Part shown: positions 1-9,009 of the stretch, in pieces | Position numbering within the stretch: position 1 is the first letter of the stretch | Layout: every line of letters begins with the position of its first letter | Origin: Chromera velia | Lineage: Eukaryota > Sar > Chromeraceae | NCBI GenBank assembly: GCA_018398765.1 | Contig: JAHBMJ010004212.1 | Location: forward strand, 60,769-83,037 | Length of the DNA stretch: 22,269 bases | Direction of reading: 5' to 3' | The notes under the pieces: model-generated | The model's input: only the letters and a program-made list of their open reading frames with translations | Databases searched by the model: none | Told to the model about the DNA's origin: nothing | Position numbers and translations under genes: made by a program

Positions 1-18
1 CCCGCCCCCGTCTTTCTC

Positions 19-19
19 C

Positions 20-62
<43 letters not shown>

Positions 63-80
63 GCACGCACGCACACACAG
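19..80. repeat. (CT)n-(CA)n compound microsatellite
   Basis: A CT run of about 20 bases passes directly into a CA run with CACG interruptions. On the minus strand it reads as GT followed by GA. It lies downstream of the last visible exon of the beta-lactamase-like gene, so it is probably in that gene's next intron. A second short CA run is at 241-258. Confidence 0.9.
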
Positions 81-274
81 AGTGTCAAGTTCTGTGGTTT
101 GATCAGGATAACGAAGAAGTGACAGGCAGAATTTCCTTCAAATCTGCGACGATGTAGCTAGACAGTCGGTACTTCGATGAAGGAAGAACGAAAAAAATCC
201 CCGGGCGGACTCACGAGCAACTGACGATCGGACGAACAGTCACACACACACACACACAGACCGCCTCGACTGAC

Positions 275-1676
275 TTCCCAAAAATAAGTCAGAGCGTCCT
301 CCACCCCATTGGCCGGAGTCTTTCCCTCATCGATCCAGGACAGCTTCGTTGGCAGGAGGCGGGTGTCGAATGCCGCCAGGGCCTTTGTGTAAGTGTGGAG
401 GTCTGCAAGAGAGGAGAACAGTCCGCCTGAAGGAAGCAGGTGCCAGTAGTTCCTTGCAGGCATGGCCTCAAGACAGTTCTCTGGAAAAGAGTGATACCCC
501 CTTGCCTCGTTCTCGATCGTGGCCCATGGAGACAGGCCCCTCAGAGTACTCAACCCAAGGGGGTCACGGACGTACTTCTTCACGAGCTCCCAGTAGGAGA
601 GCCCAGAGACCTTCTCCATAACGGCCCCGGCAAGGTTGAAGCCGTAAGAAGAGTAACTGTAAACCGTGCCTGCATGCACGTACGGATGCTTGCTTAGCCA
701 TGCATACACATTGAAACCCACCCTCATATTGAAAGATTGGCTCCGCCCACCAAAAATCATCCCACTACATAACCTCCCCCCTCCCGTTCCCCTTCCACCA
801 AGCGGAGCTGCTTCCTTTTATATCAATACAGACAGATATATATATACCCTCCCTCCCAATTGATGCAGGGACAGACCTGGTTCTGCAATCATGTGGTACT
901 TCCACCACTGGCAGGTCTTCATACCCCACAGCGGGCCCTTGTTCAGGTTCTCGTCGGTCGAGTCCGGACACCCAGGGGCACCCTTCGACTGGTCCTCATA
1001 CCAGTAGTTGGCGTAGTGAGGCAGTCCTGCCTTGTTGCTCAGAAGCTGCAAAGAGGGAGGGGGAAAAGAGAAATTGTTGGCTTCTATTCTCAGCCGCACA
1101 TGAGAGTTTCCATCTCCAATACGTAGCGAGTGTTGCTCCAAATTGACTGACCTGTCTGGTGGTGATTGCTCTGTCATTTGCCGGAATCGTGTGGAAGGTG
1201 AGCTCCCCCTGCTCGCATTCATCGTCATCAGAGCCCCTGATGATGGGACCGCCGTCGCATCGAGCGAGAAGGCCCAGATATTCGAAGCCCTCCTGGAAGA
1301 GATAGTTGTAAACCGAATTGTCCAAATCCAAAATCCCCTCAAAGGCCAAATTTGCTGCAACAACTCCTGCAACACTCTTCGAAAGAGAAGCCCAAGCAAA
1401 ATTGGTTTCGTAAGGACAATTCAGAATGGTGTCACGTACAGCCCAGCCGTACGAGTCCAGATACTCAAATCCGTCTGTAAAGTCCGTAAAGCCGTACGCA
1501 GCACCCCCGACTGAATGGCCGTTGGATATGCAGTTGTTGGAGGGCCAAATGGTCGAGAGGAAGTAGTCACTCTTTATCTGTTTGCTCAGCTGCGGCATCT
1601 TGCATGTCGTCTGTGCCTTTCCCCCTTCAATCACAAGGGCCACCAAAAAGACGAGTGGCACCATCAGAGGCACCAT
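275..1676 (-). CDS. Secreted beta-lactamase-fold serine hydrolase, 3' end missing
   Basis: Three exons are visible: 1676-1152, 1045 to about 873, and about 722 to 275. The last ends at a GTCAGT donor, so the gene continues off the left edge. The visible part encodes about 382 residues. I chose the ATG at 1676 because it gives a hydrophobic signal peptide (residues 1-21); an in-frame ATG at 1739 would bury it. The serine beta-lactamase / penicillin-binding fold is shown by S97-x-x-K100 (ASLSK), by TTRQLLSNKAGLPHY formed across the first junction, by the Y256-S-S-Y-G-F-N segment at the usual Y-x-N site, and by LPSGGLFSSLADL. Ser replaces the Asn of Y-x-N, which recalls the YST of LACTB-like proteins. 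The KTG/HTG motif should be in a missing exon. It probably acts as an esterase or peptidase outside the cell or in the secretory path; the substrate is unknown. Intron 1 uses GTCAGT with phase 0 on both sides. For intron 2, the strong-looking donor at 876 gives the wrong phase, whereas the weaker GT at 872 fits. Confidence 0.82.
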
Positions 1677-1943
1677 TGTCGAGCGTATTCCAAGAGACAG
1701 GCTGGGAAAGTGAGTGCGTGCGTGTTGTTCCGGAAGCAACCAGAGACAGAGCTATATAGGAGCCTGGCAAACCTGCCTCTCGGACTCCAATCTGATTCCT
1801 TGACTGCGTTCGTTCAAGGACAACCGTAATCAACGCTGCAAGTCAGAAGCATGATACAGAGCAACTGTATATAGTGCAGAGAAAGTCTGAGCAACGCTCT
1901 GCAACCCATATATAGAGAGAGAGAGATGCATGCATGCGCGCGC
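1677..1943. promoter_or_regulatory. Upstream region of the beta-lactamase-like gene
   Basis: This stretch should hold the 5' UTR and promoter of the minus-strand hydrolase. It contains short TATATA strings near 1868 and 1909 and a GA run at 1912-1926. No motif is distinctive enough to place a transcription start. Confidence 0.3.
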
Positions 1944-2050
1944 CCGCGGGTAGCTCAGTTGATTGGTAAAGCACCCCACTCATATATACGCGGAGGGTTC
2001 GATAGGCTTTTTAGGGTTCGATAGGCTTTTGAGGGTTCGATAGGCTTTTG
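1944..2050 (+). ncRNA. Degenerate tRNA-like element with triplicated B-box segment
   Basis: Positions 1951-1966 (TAGCTCAGTTGATTGG) match the polymerase III A box / D arm. The segment CACTCATAT places a possible CAT anticodon at 1980-1982. GGGTTCGAT at 1995-2003 matches the T arm / B box. A real tRNA is unlikely: the anticodon and T stems do not pair well, and the acceptor strand has no clear partner. The 19-base unit beginning AGGGTTCGATAGGC occurs three times in tandem (1994-2012, 2013-2031, 2032-2050). This fits a tRNA-derived SINE head or a tRNA pseudogene whose B-box part was amplified. It could still be a pol III promoter. No terminator-like T run beyond five bases follows directly. Confidence 0.5.
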
Positions 2051-2310
2051 AGAGTTGGCTAGAAGCCCTAAACTGAGAACCCAGATGGTTGGCTTAAAGC
2101 CCTCAGATGAAAGGTGGGTCTAAAAAGCATTTGTTTATTAAAATTACTTAAAAATATGCTGAATGGGCCCTAGTTTTAAAAAAACTGAAATTCACTAAAA
2201 TCAACTGAAATTATAACTAAAGTCAGAAACCGCTCGATCCCAGTTCTTCAATTTCCCTTTAAAAGACTCTAGCTCTGACTTGAATTGATAGAAACTAGGA
2301 AAACGATGAA
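2051..2310. other. AT-rich spacer, possible body of the tRNA-derived element
   Basis: This is AT-rich sequence with short repeated words such as AGCCCTAAACTG, AAAGCCCTCAG, CACTAAAATCAACTGAAA and AACTGAAATTCACT. I see no coding frame. Similar AGCCCTA/TAGGGCT words recur near 4560 and 13090, so this may be part of a dispersed family. Confidence 0.35.
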
Positions 2311-2546
2311 ACCAGAAGAGATCACGTTTCTTCTTAGTGTTTTGGACTGTGTCCGAAACACCCCGCCTACTGAACTTTTTGACACTCTATGCAAATGGAT
2401 GCTCCTATCCACCGTAAAGACTTGCGATTGCGGAAAAGACTTCAAGACATAGAAAGAAATCCGGGAGGGGGTTTCAATAGATTGGTATGTATGTCTGTGC
2501 ACTTACACACAAACACATATAAACATACACACATACACATACACAC

Positions 2547-2590
<44 letters not shown>

Positions 2591-4124
2591 ATGCACACTT
2601 CCTCAGAGACAGAAAGACAGAGACAGAGAGCCAGGGAGGGAAAAGAAGAACGAAAGAACAAGAAACAAAGAAGAAAGAAGGAAAAAACAAAGAGAAAAAA
2701 TCGTTCAACAGCAGGAAAGTCTACGGTGCTTTTTGAAAGGCTCCAGATGTAGATGCATACAGCGGCCCATTTCGCAAGAAAGCGTAATGAGGAAGGCACT
2801 CGTTTTGTTAACGTCATACAACTCTGCTTGCCATCATTCTGGACTGTCTGGAAAGTCTGGACTGCACATACAACATGCAAACCGATTTGTTTCTCTCTCT
2901 CCTTTCGAGAGGGGTACATTTTGACTTGCAAAGATCTGAGCATGGTCAATCACTTTTTTCCTTTGTGCATATGCCTTCAGATCCTTGGGGGTGAGTTAAC
3001 AGCCTTGTAGCAAAATTTAGAGCTTCTGCTGCACAAAGTCGAGGATACCATTGCGATGGTAGGTAGGCTTGCAGGTCTAGCTTGCCGGGTATTTGCGTGT
3101 CTTCATGATTTGGGTGCTGTTGTGATCATACGAAGTACAAGAGGGTGGCTGAACTGCAAGGCCACTAAGCATTCATTGAGAAGTACCAACGTCAGAGAGA
3201 AAACGAAATTCTGCTCAGAAGACAAGAAAGGCGGACGAGCGAAGGAACGCTAGAAAGGAACGCAGGCAGCATTGCAAGGACAGACGGAAGGAAGAAAGGA
3301 ATAGAGGATCGAAGGGGGGATAAGCTAATCACAATCTGTTTGTATGCTTGTGTTTATGTGTATGCGTTTTTATATCTGCGCATAAACATACATGACTCCC
3401 CCCACCCCCACCCCCACTTTGCCTGTGTGGTTGTGCGTGTTTTCTTTCCGGTGCAGATCAAACAAGAACATGAAGAAACCAGGCTAAGTAACACTGACAG
3501 TTGAGGAAGTGGTCTGGAAATACTCCTTCTGATAGCCTTATGTGTCCCGCCAAATGTCTATCTGTCCGGCCCCTCCCCCTCCCCCCGTCTCTCTCTCTCT
3601 TTCCAAGTGGCTCTTCCACCTAGCTGTCCAGATGCCTGCCGTTTCTTTTTGCGAATCAGCATAATACAAAAGACGGTAGTGTGCAGGTCGAGCATATGTC
3701 TTGAAACTGCTTCTTGTTTTTTCTGATTCTGCAGGCTGTGCTTGGAGCTGCTGTGGGTACCAGTCAAGGCTCATTGGGCAGCAGCACAGGAGGGTCCGAG
3801 CTAGGAAGCATAGGCGACCTGCTGGCATGTCTGCAACGCCTCTCAGACCAGTATGATACAGACAACAACAATTACGCAAAGCGCATGCAGAAGATAAAGA
3901 GCGACGCTGACGCGGTGCAACGACTGCTGATCAGTCTAGAAGAGGACCGACCGGGTTTTGGGATGCGCGCCACGGCAGGGTGTGGTGTGACGGATGAAGA
4001 CCGTGCTCAGAGGTGCCCCCCACCAGCTGCTCCTGTTCTTTCTTCTCTGGAGAAGACTGGAGTTAAAGCAGAAAAATTGGTGAAGCGACTGCTCTGTTCT
4101 CAAGAGTACCTTTGTGGATCGTAA
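2311..4124 (+). CDS. Hypothetical multi-exon coiled-coil protein (tentative)
   Basis: The best-supported piece is a terminal exon, 3735-4124, after a clear acceptor (TTTTTTCTGATTCTGCAG). It encodes AVLGAAVGTSQGSL, a Ser/Gly-rich stretch, a helical region (LQRLSDQYDTDNNNYAKRM, then QKIKSDADAVQRLLISLEED), and a Pro-rich and Lys-rich tail ending SQEYLCGS. A candidate exon at 3011-3058 encodes QNLELLLHKVEDTIAM and ends at a GTAGGT donor; it joins the last exon in phase 0. A possible first exon starts at ATG 2311 (MKPEEITFLLSVLDCV) and ends near 2411 at GTAAAG, also phase 0. At least one further exon may lie between them. A charged open stretch at about 3170-3330 (FIEKYQRQRENEILLRRQER) could be an alternative exon. 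No family is recognised. The last exon is fairly likely to be real; the rest is a guess. Confidence 0.35.
2505..2598 (+). repeat. (CA)n/(CATA)n microsatellite
   Basis: ACAC/ACAT dinucleotide and hexanucleotide runs of about 95 bases. They are followed by purine-rich sequence (GAAAGA-type) to about 2700. Both lie in a probable intron of the tentative plus-strand gene. Confidence 0.9.
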
Positions 4125-4638
4125 GCACACAAAACGATGTACATATGTAGACATGCAACAGTCTAATGTATTCTTAGCTTTATATCTTATTATTATTCTA
4201 TAATATCGTTTCATTTGAAAAAATGAATTAAATTCTGTTTGCATAACAAGGCTGGGGCTAGCCATTGAAGTGAGCTCACTAACTTTCAAGTTAAGCTTAC
4301 TAGTTAAGCACTTCACTTTATGTAACTTACAATTTTATATTAGTTCAAGTTCTGTTCAACTAGAACAGAAAACTTTTAATATTTTTTTAATTACGTTTTT
4401 TTACCCCTATTTGATTTTGATAAAAACGTACAATTTTTTAATCTGATAAATTCTTGTATAATGTTTACTTATTTAATTGTTTTTTGTATTTCAAGTTGAT
4501 GTTTGAGTCACAATTTGACCTAATTTCAAGTAATTTGACCTTAAACTGATAAAGCGGGAAGCCCTAGCATGGAACCAATCAATCAATCAATCAAGTTAGA
4601 TTTCCAACTTATATTTAATTCTTAAAGCTGCGTAAGAC
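4125..4638. repeat. AT-rich tract, possible degenerate interspersed element
   Basis: Very AT-rich DNA with many CAAGTT/AACTTG-type words (for example AACTTTCAAGTTAAGCTTAC) and an (AATC)n run at 4575-4594. The ends, GGCTGGGGCTAGCC near 4250 and GGGAAGCCCTAGCATG near 4556, are imperfect inverted copies of each other (GGCTGGGGCTAGC against GCTAGGGCTTCCC). This would fit an old non-autonomous element of about 320 bases. No coding capacity is seen. Confidence 0.4.
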
Positions 4639-5045
4639 TTATTTTAAGGGGTCAGATCGATACACAACATTCGAGCCAGATGGACCACGTCTAGGATCAA
4701 CCTCCGACCTATAGCCTCCGACCAGGTTTGCTAACAAGTTTGCCACCTCATTTTGCTTAAAGACATCGAAGACAACATAGGAGCTAGCTTGCAGCCATAG
4801 CTTTAAATCAACCAAAGAAAACACTGATTACCATATTAGAAGTTATCATAGAAGTTGCCGCGGCGGCGTTGCTGCAAACTTGTCTTAATTCATCACGTAC
4901 GCTGTCGCGTAGAGGGCTAGGTAGAGGGTTTTTTAAAAGCCCATCCCCACATATAGTTCCCCCACACACTTTGTTTGTGCACTGGCACTGCTGTGCTAGC
5001 TGCCATGAACTCACATCTGTCTTGGGCCTATAGCCCCAGGCTCGC
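4639..5045. other. 3' flank of the aldo-keto reductase gene
   Basis: No convincing coding frame on either strand. It probably holds the 3' UTR and polyadenylation region of the minus-strand reductase. A small CCGCGGCGGCG patch lies near 4858-4868. Confidence 0.4.
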
Positions 5046-5912
5046 TCATTTGACCTCATCCCAGGGCACGGTCATGCCCTCACATGCCTGAGAGGCCTTA
5101 AACTCTTCCAGTTCCATCTTGTCAATCTTCTCCAAGGCTGCTTTCAATTCCTCCGTCTCCTCCTTCGTGATGGCTGCCAAGTTCTCCTCTATTCTCTGGG
5201 GACTGACTGATTTTGGAATTGTGACTGTGCCGGCGTGGACTGCCCACCTGAGGAGCAACTGAGGCTCGGTCAGGCCCAGAGACTTTGTGACCAAAGGGGC
5301 TAGCTCGGCCCCAATCTTTTTCATCCGAACAAGGGGGCAGAATGCCATTACAAGAATGCCTTTGCTCTTGCAATATGACATCATGGAATTGTGACGTAGC
5401 CAGGGGTGAAACTCGACTTGATTCACTGCAGGGGTGTCAGCCTCCGATGGGAAGGCTTCCATCAGTTTCTTCAAATGCTCCTCACCGAAATTGCTCACCC
5501 CCACATTCTTGATCTTCCCCTCCTTCCGAAGCTCTAAAAGTGTCCCGTACGTCTCGATGATCTTTCCGGGACGCGGTGTGTGGATGAGGACTAAGTCGAG
5601 GTAATTGGTCCCGAGTTTCTCCAAGGAACTCTGAACAGACGCCATCGTTCCTTCCTTCCCATGGGTTTCGATGTTGAGTTTCGTGACAATGAACAAATCC
5701 TTCCTTTCAACAACCCCGTCTCCAATCAAAGTGGCGACTGCGGCACCAATTTCCTTCTCGTTCTCGTACATGAATGCTGTGTCAACGAGACGGTACCCAC
5801 ACTTGACTGCATGGATGACGGCAGCATGCACCTCCTCCCCCGTGCCCTTCCAGGTCCCCAGACCGTACAGAGGCATCAGGGTGCCGTCCTTCAGAGAGGC
5901 AGAGGGAATCAT
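5046..5912 (-). CDS. Aldo-keto reductase (NADPH-dependent), intronless
   Basis: A complete 288-residue protein in one exon, the usual length for this (alpha/beta)8-barrel family. The catalytic tetrad is intact: D44 and Y49 in DTAFMYENE, K78 in IVTKLN and H111 in LVLIHTPRP. GVSNF (138-142) and NQVEFHP (164-170) line the cofactor and substrate pocket. IPKS (232-235), R240 and E243-N244 match the NADPH-phosphate site. The family reduces aldehydes and ketones to alcohols in the cytosol. The N-terminal IPSASLKDGTLMPLYGLGTW is the family's first strand with no targeting extension, so the start at 5912 is firm. It reads right through without introns, unlike most neighbouring genes, which could mean recent acquisition, retroposition or simple intron loss. 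It points away from the gene starting at 6612. The substrate cannot be told from the sequence. Confidence 0.95.
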   Translation of the reverse strand: MIPSASLKDGTLMPLYGLGTWKGTGEEVHAAVIHAVKCGYRLVDTAFMYENEKEIGAAVATLIGDGVVERKDLFIVTKLNIETHGKEGTMASVQSSLEKLGTNYLDLVLIHTPRPGKIIETYGTLLELRKEGKIKNVGVSNFGEEHLKKLMEAFPSEADTPAVNQVEFHPWLRHNSMMSYCKSKGILVMAFCPLVRMKKIGAELAPLVTKSLGLTEPQLLLRWAVHAGTVTIPKSVSPQRIEENLAAITKEETEELKAALEKIDKMELEEFKASQACEGMTVPWDEVK

Positions 5913-6611
5913 CTTTCTTTCGGAATTCGATCGAATGGAATGGAGTTCCTCAAATCAAAGCAGCCTGACAATCAATCTGCCGTCTCTGAGTTAGATTTGG
6001 TGGCCGTCTCCTCTGAGTTGACTAATCTGAGTTCGATCCACCGTGGGGACACGAGGCACTTCAATCTTAAAAGGTGGCAAAACACACTCTGACTGTCTGT
6101 GATGTGGCATTTGCCGCAAGGTCGAATAATGAAGAAGAATGTGAACGCACGATGAGAACACTGTCAGTCTTCAGAAGTCCCGTCTCTCAAGCCCATGCTA
6201 CCATAGATTTGTCAGACTGAGTTGTGACAGGACACCCAAAGCCTGCGCGCAACACTGCACGCAGTGCGCGTGCGTCAGCAGAGTGGAGTCAGTCTGACAC
6301 TCCATAATGCTCTCACCGCGAGTACCACCGACTGCCAGTCAGACTGTCAGAGTGCATGAAACCGATCGATCGATATTGGCCCATATTGGCCCCCCTAATC
6401 CAATGATCATTTTTTTTTCATCGAGCATCATGCACGTCATCGTTATTTAATATATGATACATACGAAGACGGTGCTTGAGAGCGCCCCCCTTTTGTTTTC
6501 CGTCAATCTGACAAAGACCGTCTCCTGGTGTTGCGTAATCATATATAGCAACAGAGAGCCTTTCAAACCTCAATGTGTTGCGCGAGATAGAAATAAGCGT
6601 AGAGGCAGTCA
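5913..6611. promoter_or_regulatory. Divergent intergenic region between reductase and 6612 gene
   Basis: About 700 bases separate two divergent start codons, so this likely holds promoters for both. It contains a 9-base inverted repeat CAGTCTGAC (6290-6298) / GTCAGACTG (6338-6346), with another GTCAGACTG at 6211-6219. There is a small hairpin ACTGCACGCAGT near 6254-6265, a (CGAT)n run near 6363-6374, and a repeated ATATTGGCCC at 6373-6391. No TATA box can be assigned with confidence. Confidence 0.35.
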
Positions 6612-7488
6612 ATGAGTGTAGAAACAGGTGGGCCAGGTAGAAGCGATCAGCTTCCCATTGTCAACCAGAACCGGGCGGACCTCCTCGCAGAGAAGCAACT
6701 GATGAGTATGCAGGAGGAACTCGAGGAAAGCCAGAAGAAAATCGACAGAGATATCAGAGAGATGAGGACTTTGCGGTTCACTCAGCACGTCAGACCCTCA
6801 GGTGGGCCAGAGAGGAGGTGTCCTGCAAAGAAAGTGCGACAACCATCACTAAAAGCCATGAAGCTCCTGTTCCACATCGTCCTTTCTGTGTCGATCTACC
6901 CCACAGCAATGTAGACGGATGTCTCGCACAGGATACAAACAAACACAGATACACATACATACGTGCTCTCTCCCCCTTCTCTCTGCAGAAGCCCGCTTGG
7001 CGATGGACCTTCTCATACGTGAGCAGCTCCAGGTGAACCAATTATTGGAGTCCTGCAAGGAGAAAAGGGGGGCTTTAGAGAGGAGGCGGGCGCTCTCCCT
7101 TCCGTTCTTTAAAGCGGTGGCGGTCAGAGGATCCAGGTACTTCTCAGTCTTCGACGGACAGACAGAGTATCGCATAGGAGAAATGATACTCCTTCCTGAA
7201 GCCCCCCCTGCCTCTCCACTGAGCTCCCTCGCGCCCCCTCCCTATCGTTCTCCTACAGAAGAGACGGTGACAGAGGGACACCACTACGAGGGCTTTTATG
7301 TCTACTCGACAGTGGAGGAGGCAGTGGGTGCAGACGTGCCTGAGGGGTCTCTCATGGCCAGTGAGAAGAGAGTGGTGCTCCGGGTGCTCACGGCAGGAAG
7401 TTTTTTTCTCTATGGAAACAAATTTGCATTCAGTGCCATGCTGCCGGTGGCAGTGGAGACCCAAACCTTTCGGCCAAAGTGGCGGTAG
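6612..7488 (+). CDS. Conserved-looking hypothetical protein, two exons
   Basis: Exon 1 is 6612-6801 and exon 2 is 6989-7488. The donor is CAG/GTGGGC and the acceptor is TCTCTCTGCAG. The phase-1 junction completes a Glu codon, giving ...HVRPSEARLAMDLLIREQL... and a 229-residue protein. Residues about 20-110 form a charged helix or coiled coil (LMSMQEELEESQKKIDRDI, then REQLQVNQLLESCKEKRG). The second half looks like a compact beta-rich domain: AVRGSRYFSVFDGQTEYRIG, a Pro-rich insert (PEAPPASPLSSLAPPPYRSP), then HHYEGFYVYSTVEEAV and VVLRVLTAGSFFLYGNKFAF, ending RPKWR. The order 'G-E-x-I ... G-F-Y-V-Y-x-T-x-E-E-A ... V-L-R-V ... Y-G-N-K' looks like a real domain, but I cannot name the family. 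There is no signal peptide or membrane segment. The start at 6612 is the first ATG of an open frame. Confidence 0.7.
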
Positions 7489-7894
7489 TCTGTGCGTGTG
7501 TGTGCATGTGTGTGATCCTCCAACATACCTGTGTGTACTCCCACAGGCCTTGTACAGCGATGCATTTCAAGCCCACAAATTCTGCAGCTGGATACACTCA
7601 TAGGCACAAAGATATGCACAAAAGCATATACGCATTCACCAGTCCAGACGGTACGAGAAAGTCCCGCACTCGCTGTCCCAAACTAGTACACGCTCAAGTT
7701 GACAAAAAGGTACTCTCCGTTTATTTCCATATGTTCGTCTCGTCTGCGTTTCTTTCGTGGTGCATCCTATCTCTTGCTGTGAGAATGCACTCAGTGAGCC
7801 GCGGTCGTGGCTTGCTTTCTTGTTTTTTTTTCCTTTCCATCACTGTCTAAAGCCTGTGTCTGTCGACACAGACCGTGCACGCCTCACTCTCTCA

Positions 7895-7943
7895 CCCACA
7901 CTCTCTCTCTCTCTCTCGTTGTATGTATGTATGTATGTATGTA

Positions 7944-8019
<76 letters not shown>

Positions 8020-8039
8020 GTGTGTGTGTATGTGTGTGT

Positions 8040-8076
<37 letters not shown>

Positions 8077-8085
8077 TGTGTATGT
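7895..8085 (+). repeat. Compound microsatellite (CT)n(GTAT)n(TA)n(GT)n
   Basis: Sequential blocks of CT, GTAT, GT, TA (about 30 bases near 7956-7986) and long GT runs with few interruptions, about 190 bases in all. Alternating purine-pyrimidine tracts of this kind can adopt Z-DNA or cruciform forms. All open frames across it are artefacts of the repeat. Confidence 0.95.
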
Positions 8086-8700
8086 CTTTGCGTTTAACAG
8101 TCCAAAACAGTCTGTTTGAGATATAACCTGACAGAAAGAGCCTGAATAATGAGGAGCCATTATTTTTTTACGATTAACATATGTAGGATTTACGGTGGGA
8201 ATCTAGATATATCCTTTAGATGACTAGTTAGATGAAAGACCCATGATAATACAGAATCATAAAATAATGATATAGTGGCAATGATTATTTTTAATTTTTT
8301 TTTTTCCGTGCAATATCCCACACCTACCCGCACCTAAGCAAGATGTAGCAAGATACGCAAGTAATAGTGCGAGTAGCGTTCTTTTCCTGCTCTTAGGCAT
8401 TTTTAATCATAATAGTGACGTAGATTCTGACGTATATGATTGATTCCATAGTTGATTGATTGATTGATTGATATGTTCCGCCCTAGGGCCTTCCTGCTAT
8501 GTCTATCTGTCACCAGAAGTTATCCATAGTATTGCATATCATATGGGCAAAATTTGCTGTGAAAAGGTTATTCAGACCGCTCCGGAAGGCCTAAACATGT
8601 ATAACACTGAGGCCCCTCTATGCATATTTGGAAATATTTGCAAAGCATCATATTTGGTAATATTTGGTAATGTTCGGGGATTGTGAAGGGGGCGTAAGAG
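8086..8700. other. AT-rich spacer with short repeats
   Basis: No credible gene. It holds a T-run near 8290-8305, a (TGAT)n run at 8452-8472, and near-repeats of ATATTTGGTAAT at about 8649-8671. Confidence 0.4.
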
Positions 8701-8707
8701 GGTATAG

Positions 8708-8784
8708 CTAGGCCGGCGCCCGAGGGGCCGCCGCCTGCCGCCTGGACTCGGCCCTGGAGCAGCTGGAGGCCGCGGGAGACTAAA
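8708..8784 (+). other. Small GC-rich patch with a coding-like frame
   Basis: About 77 bases of strongly GC-rich sequence inside AT-rich DNA. One frame reads AGARGAAACRLDSALEQLEA followed by AGD and a stop (TAA near 8779-8781). It looks like the C-terminal helix of a protein and is preceded by TAG, usable as an acceptor. It may be a terminal-exon remnant or a transferred fragment. No upstream exon was found. Confidence 0.2.
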
Positions 8785-9009
8785 AGTGTGGCGCCTCGCC
8801 GCCTCTGTAATGAGACTTATTTTTTCGAGGCTCCGCCCCTTTCGACGCATGAGACTTCATTACACTTTGCAAACAGCCCATAGACTAGAGGCCGTTGAAA
8901 AGATCGCATTGAAGCCCCCTTCGTGTTTTGCTTCCCCATTGTTTTCGGACTTGCGTCTAGAGATAAGAAGTTTCTGTCGACCTTTGTCCACTCACAAACA
9001 ACGGAGGCA

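Noticed and set aside
1944-2010. Functional tRNA-Met (CAT anticodon)
   Set aside because: The anticodon and T stems do not pair and there is no matching 3' acceptor strand.
2442-2949. Long minus-strand frames rich in Cys-Val (CVCVCV)
   Set aside because: They are translations of the (CA)n microsatellite and purine-rich DNA; no domain or splice support.
7757-8160. Several frames of 83-120 codons on both strands
   Set aside because: They are created by the compound GT/TA microsatellite.
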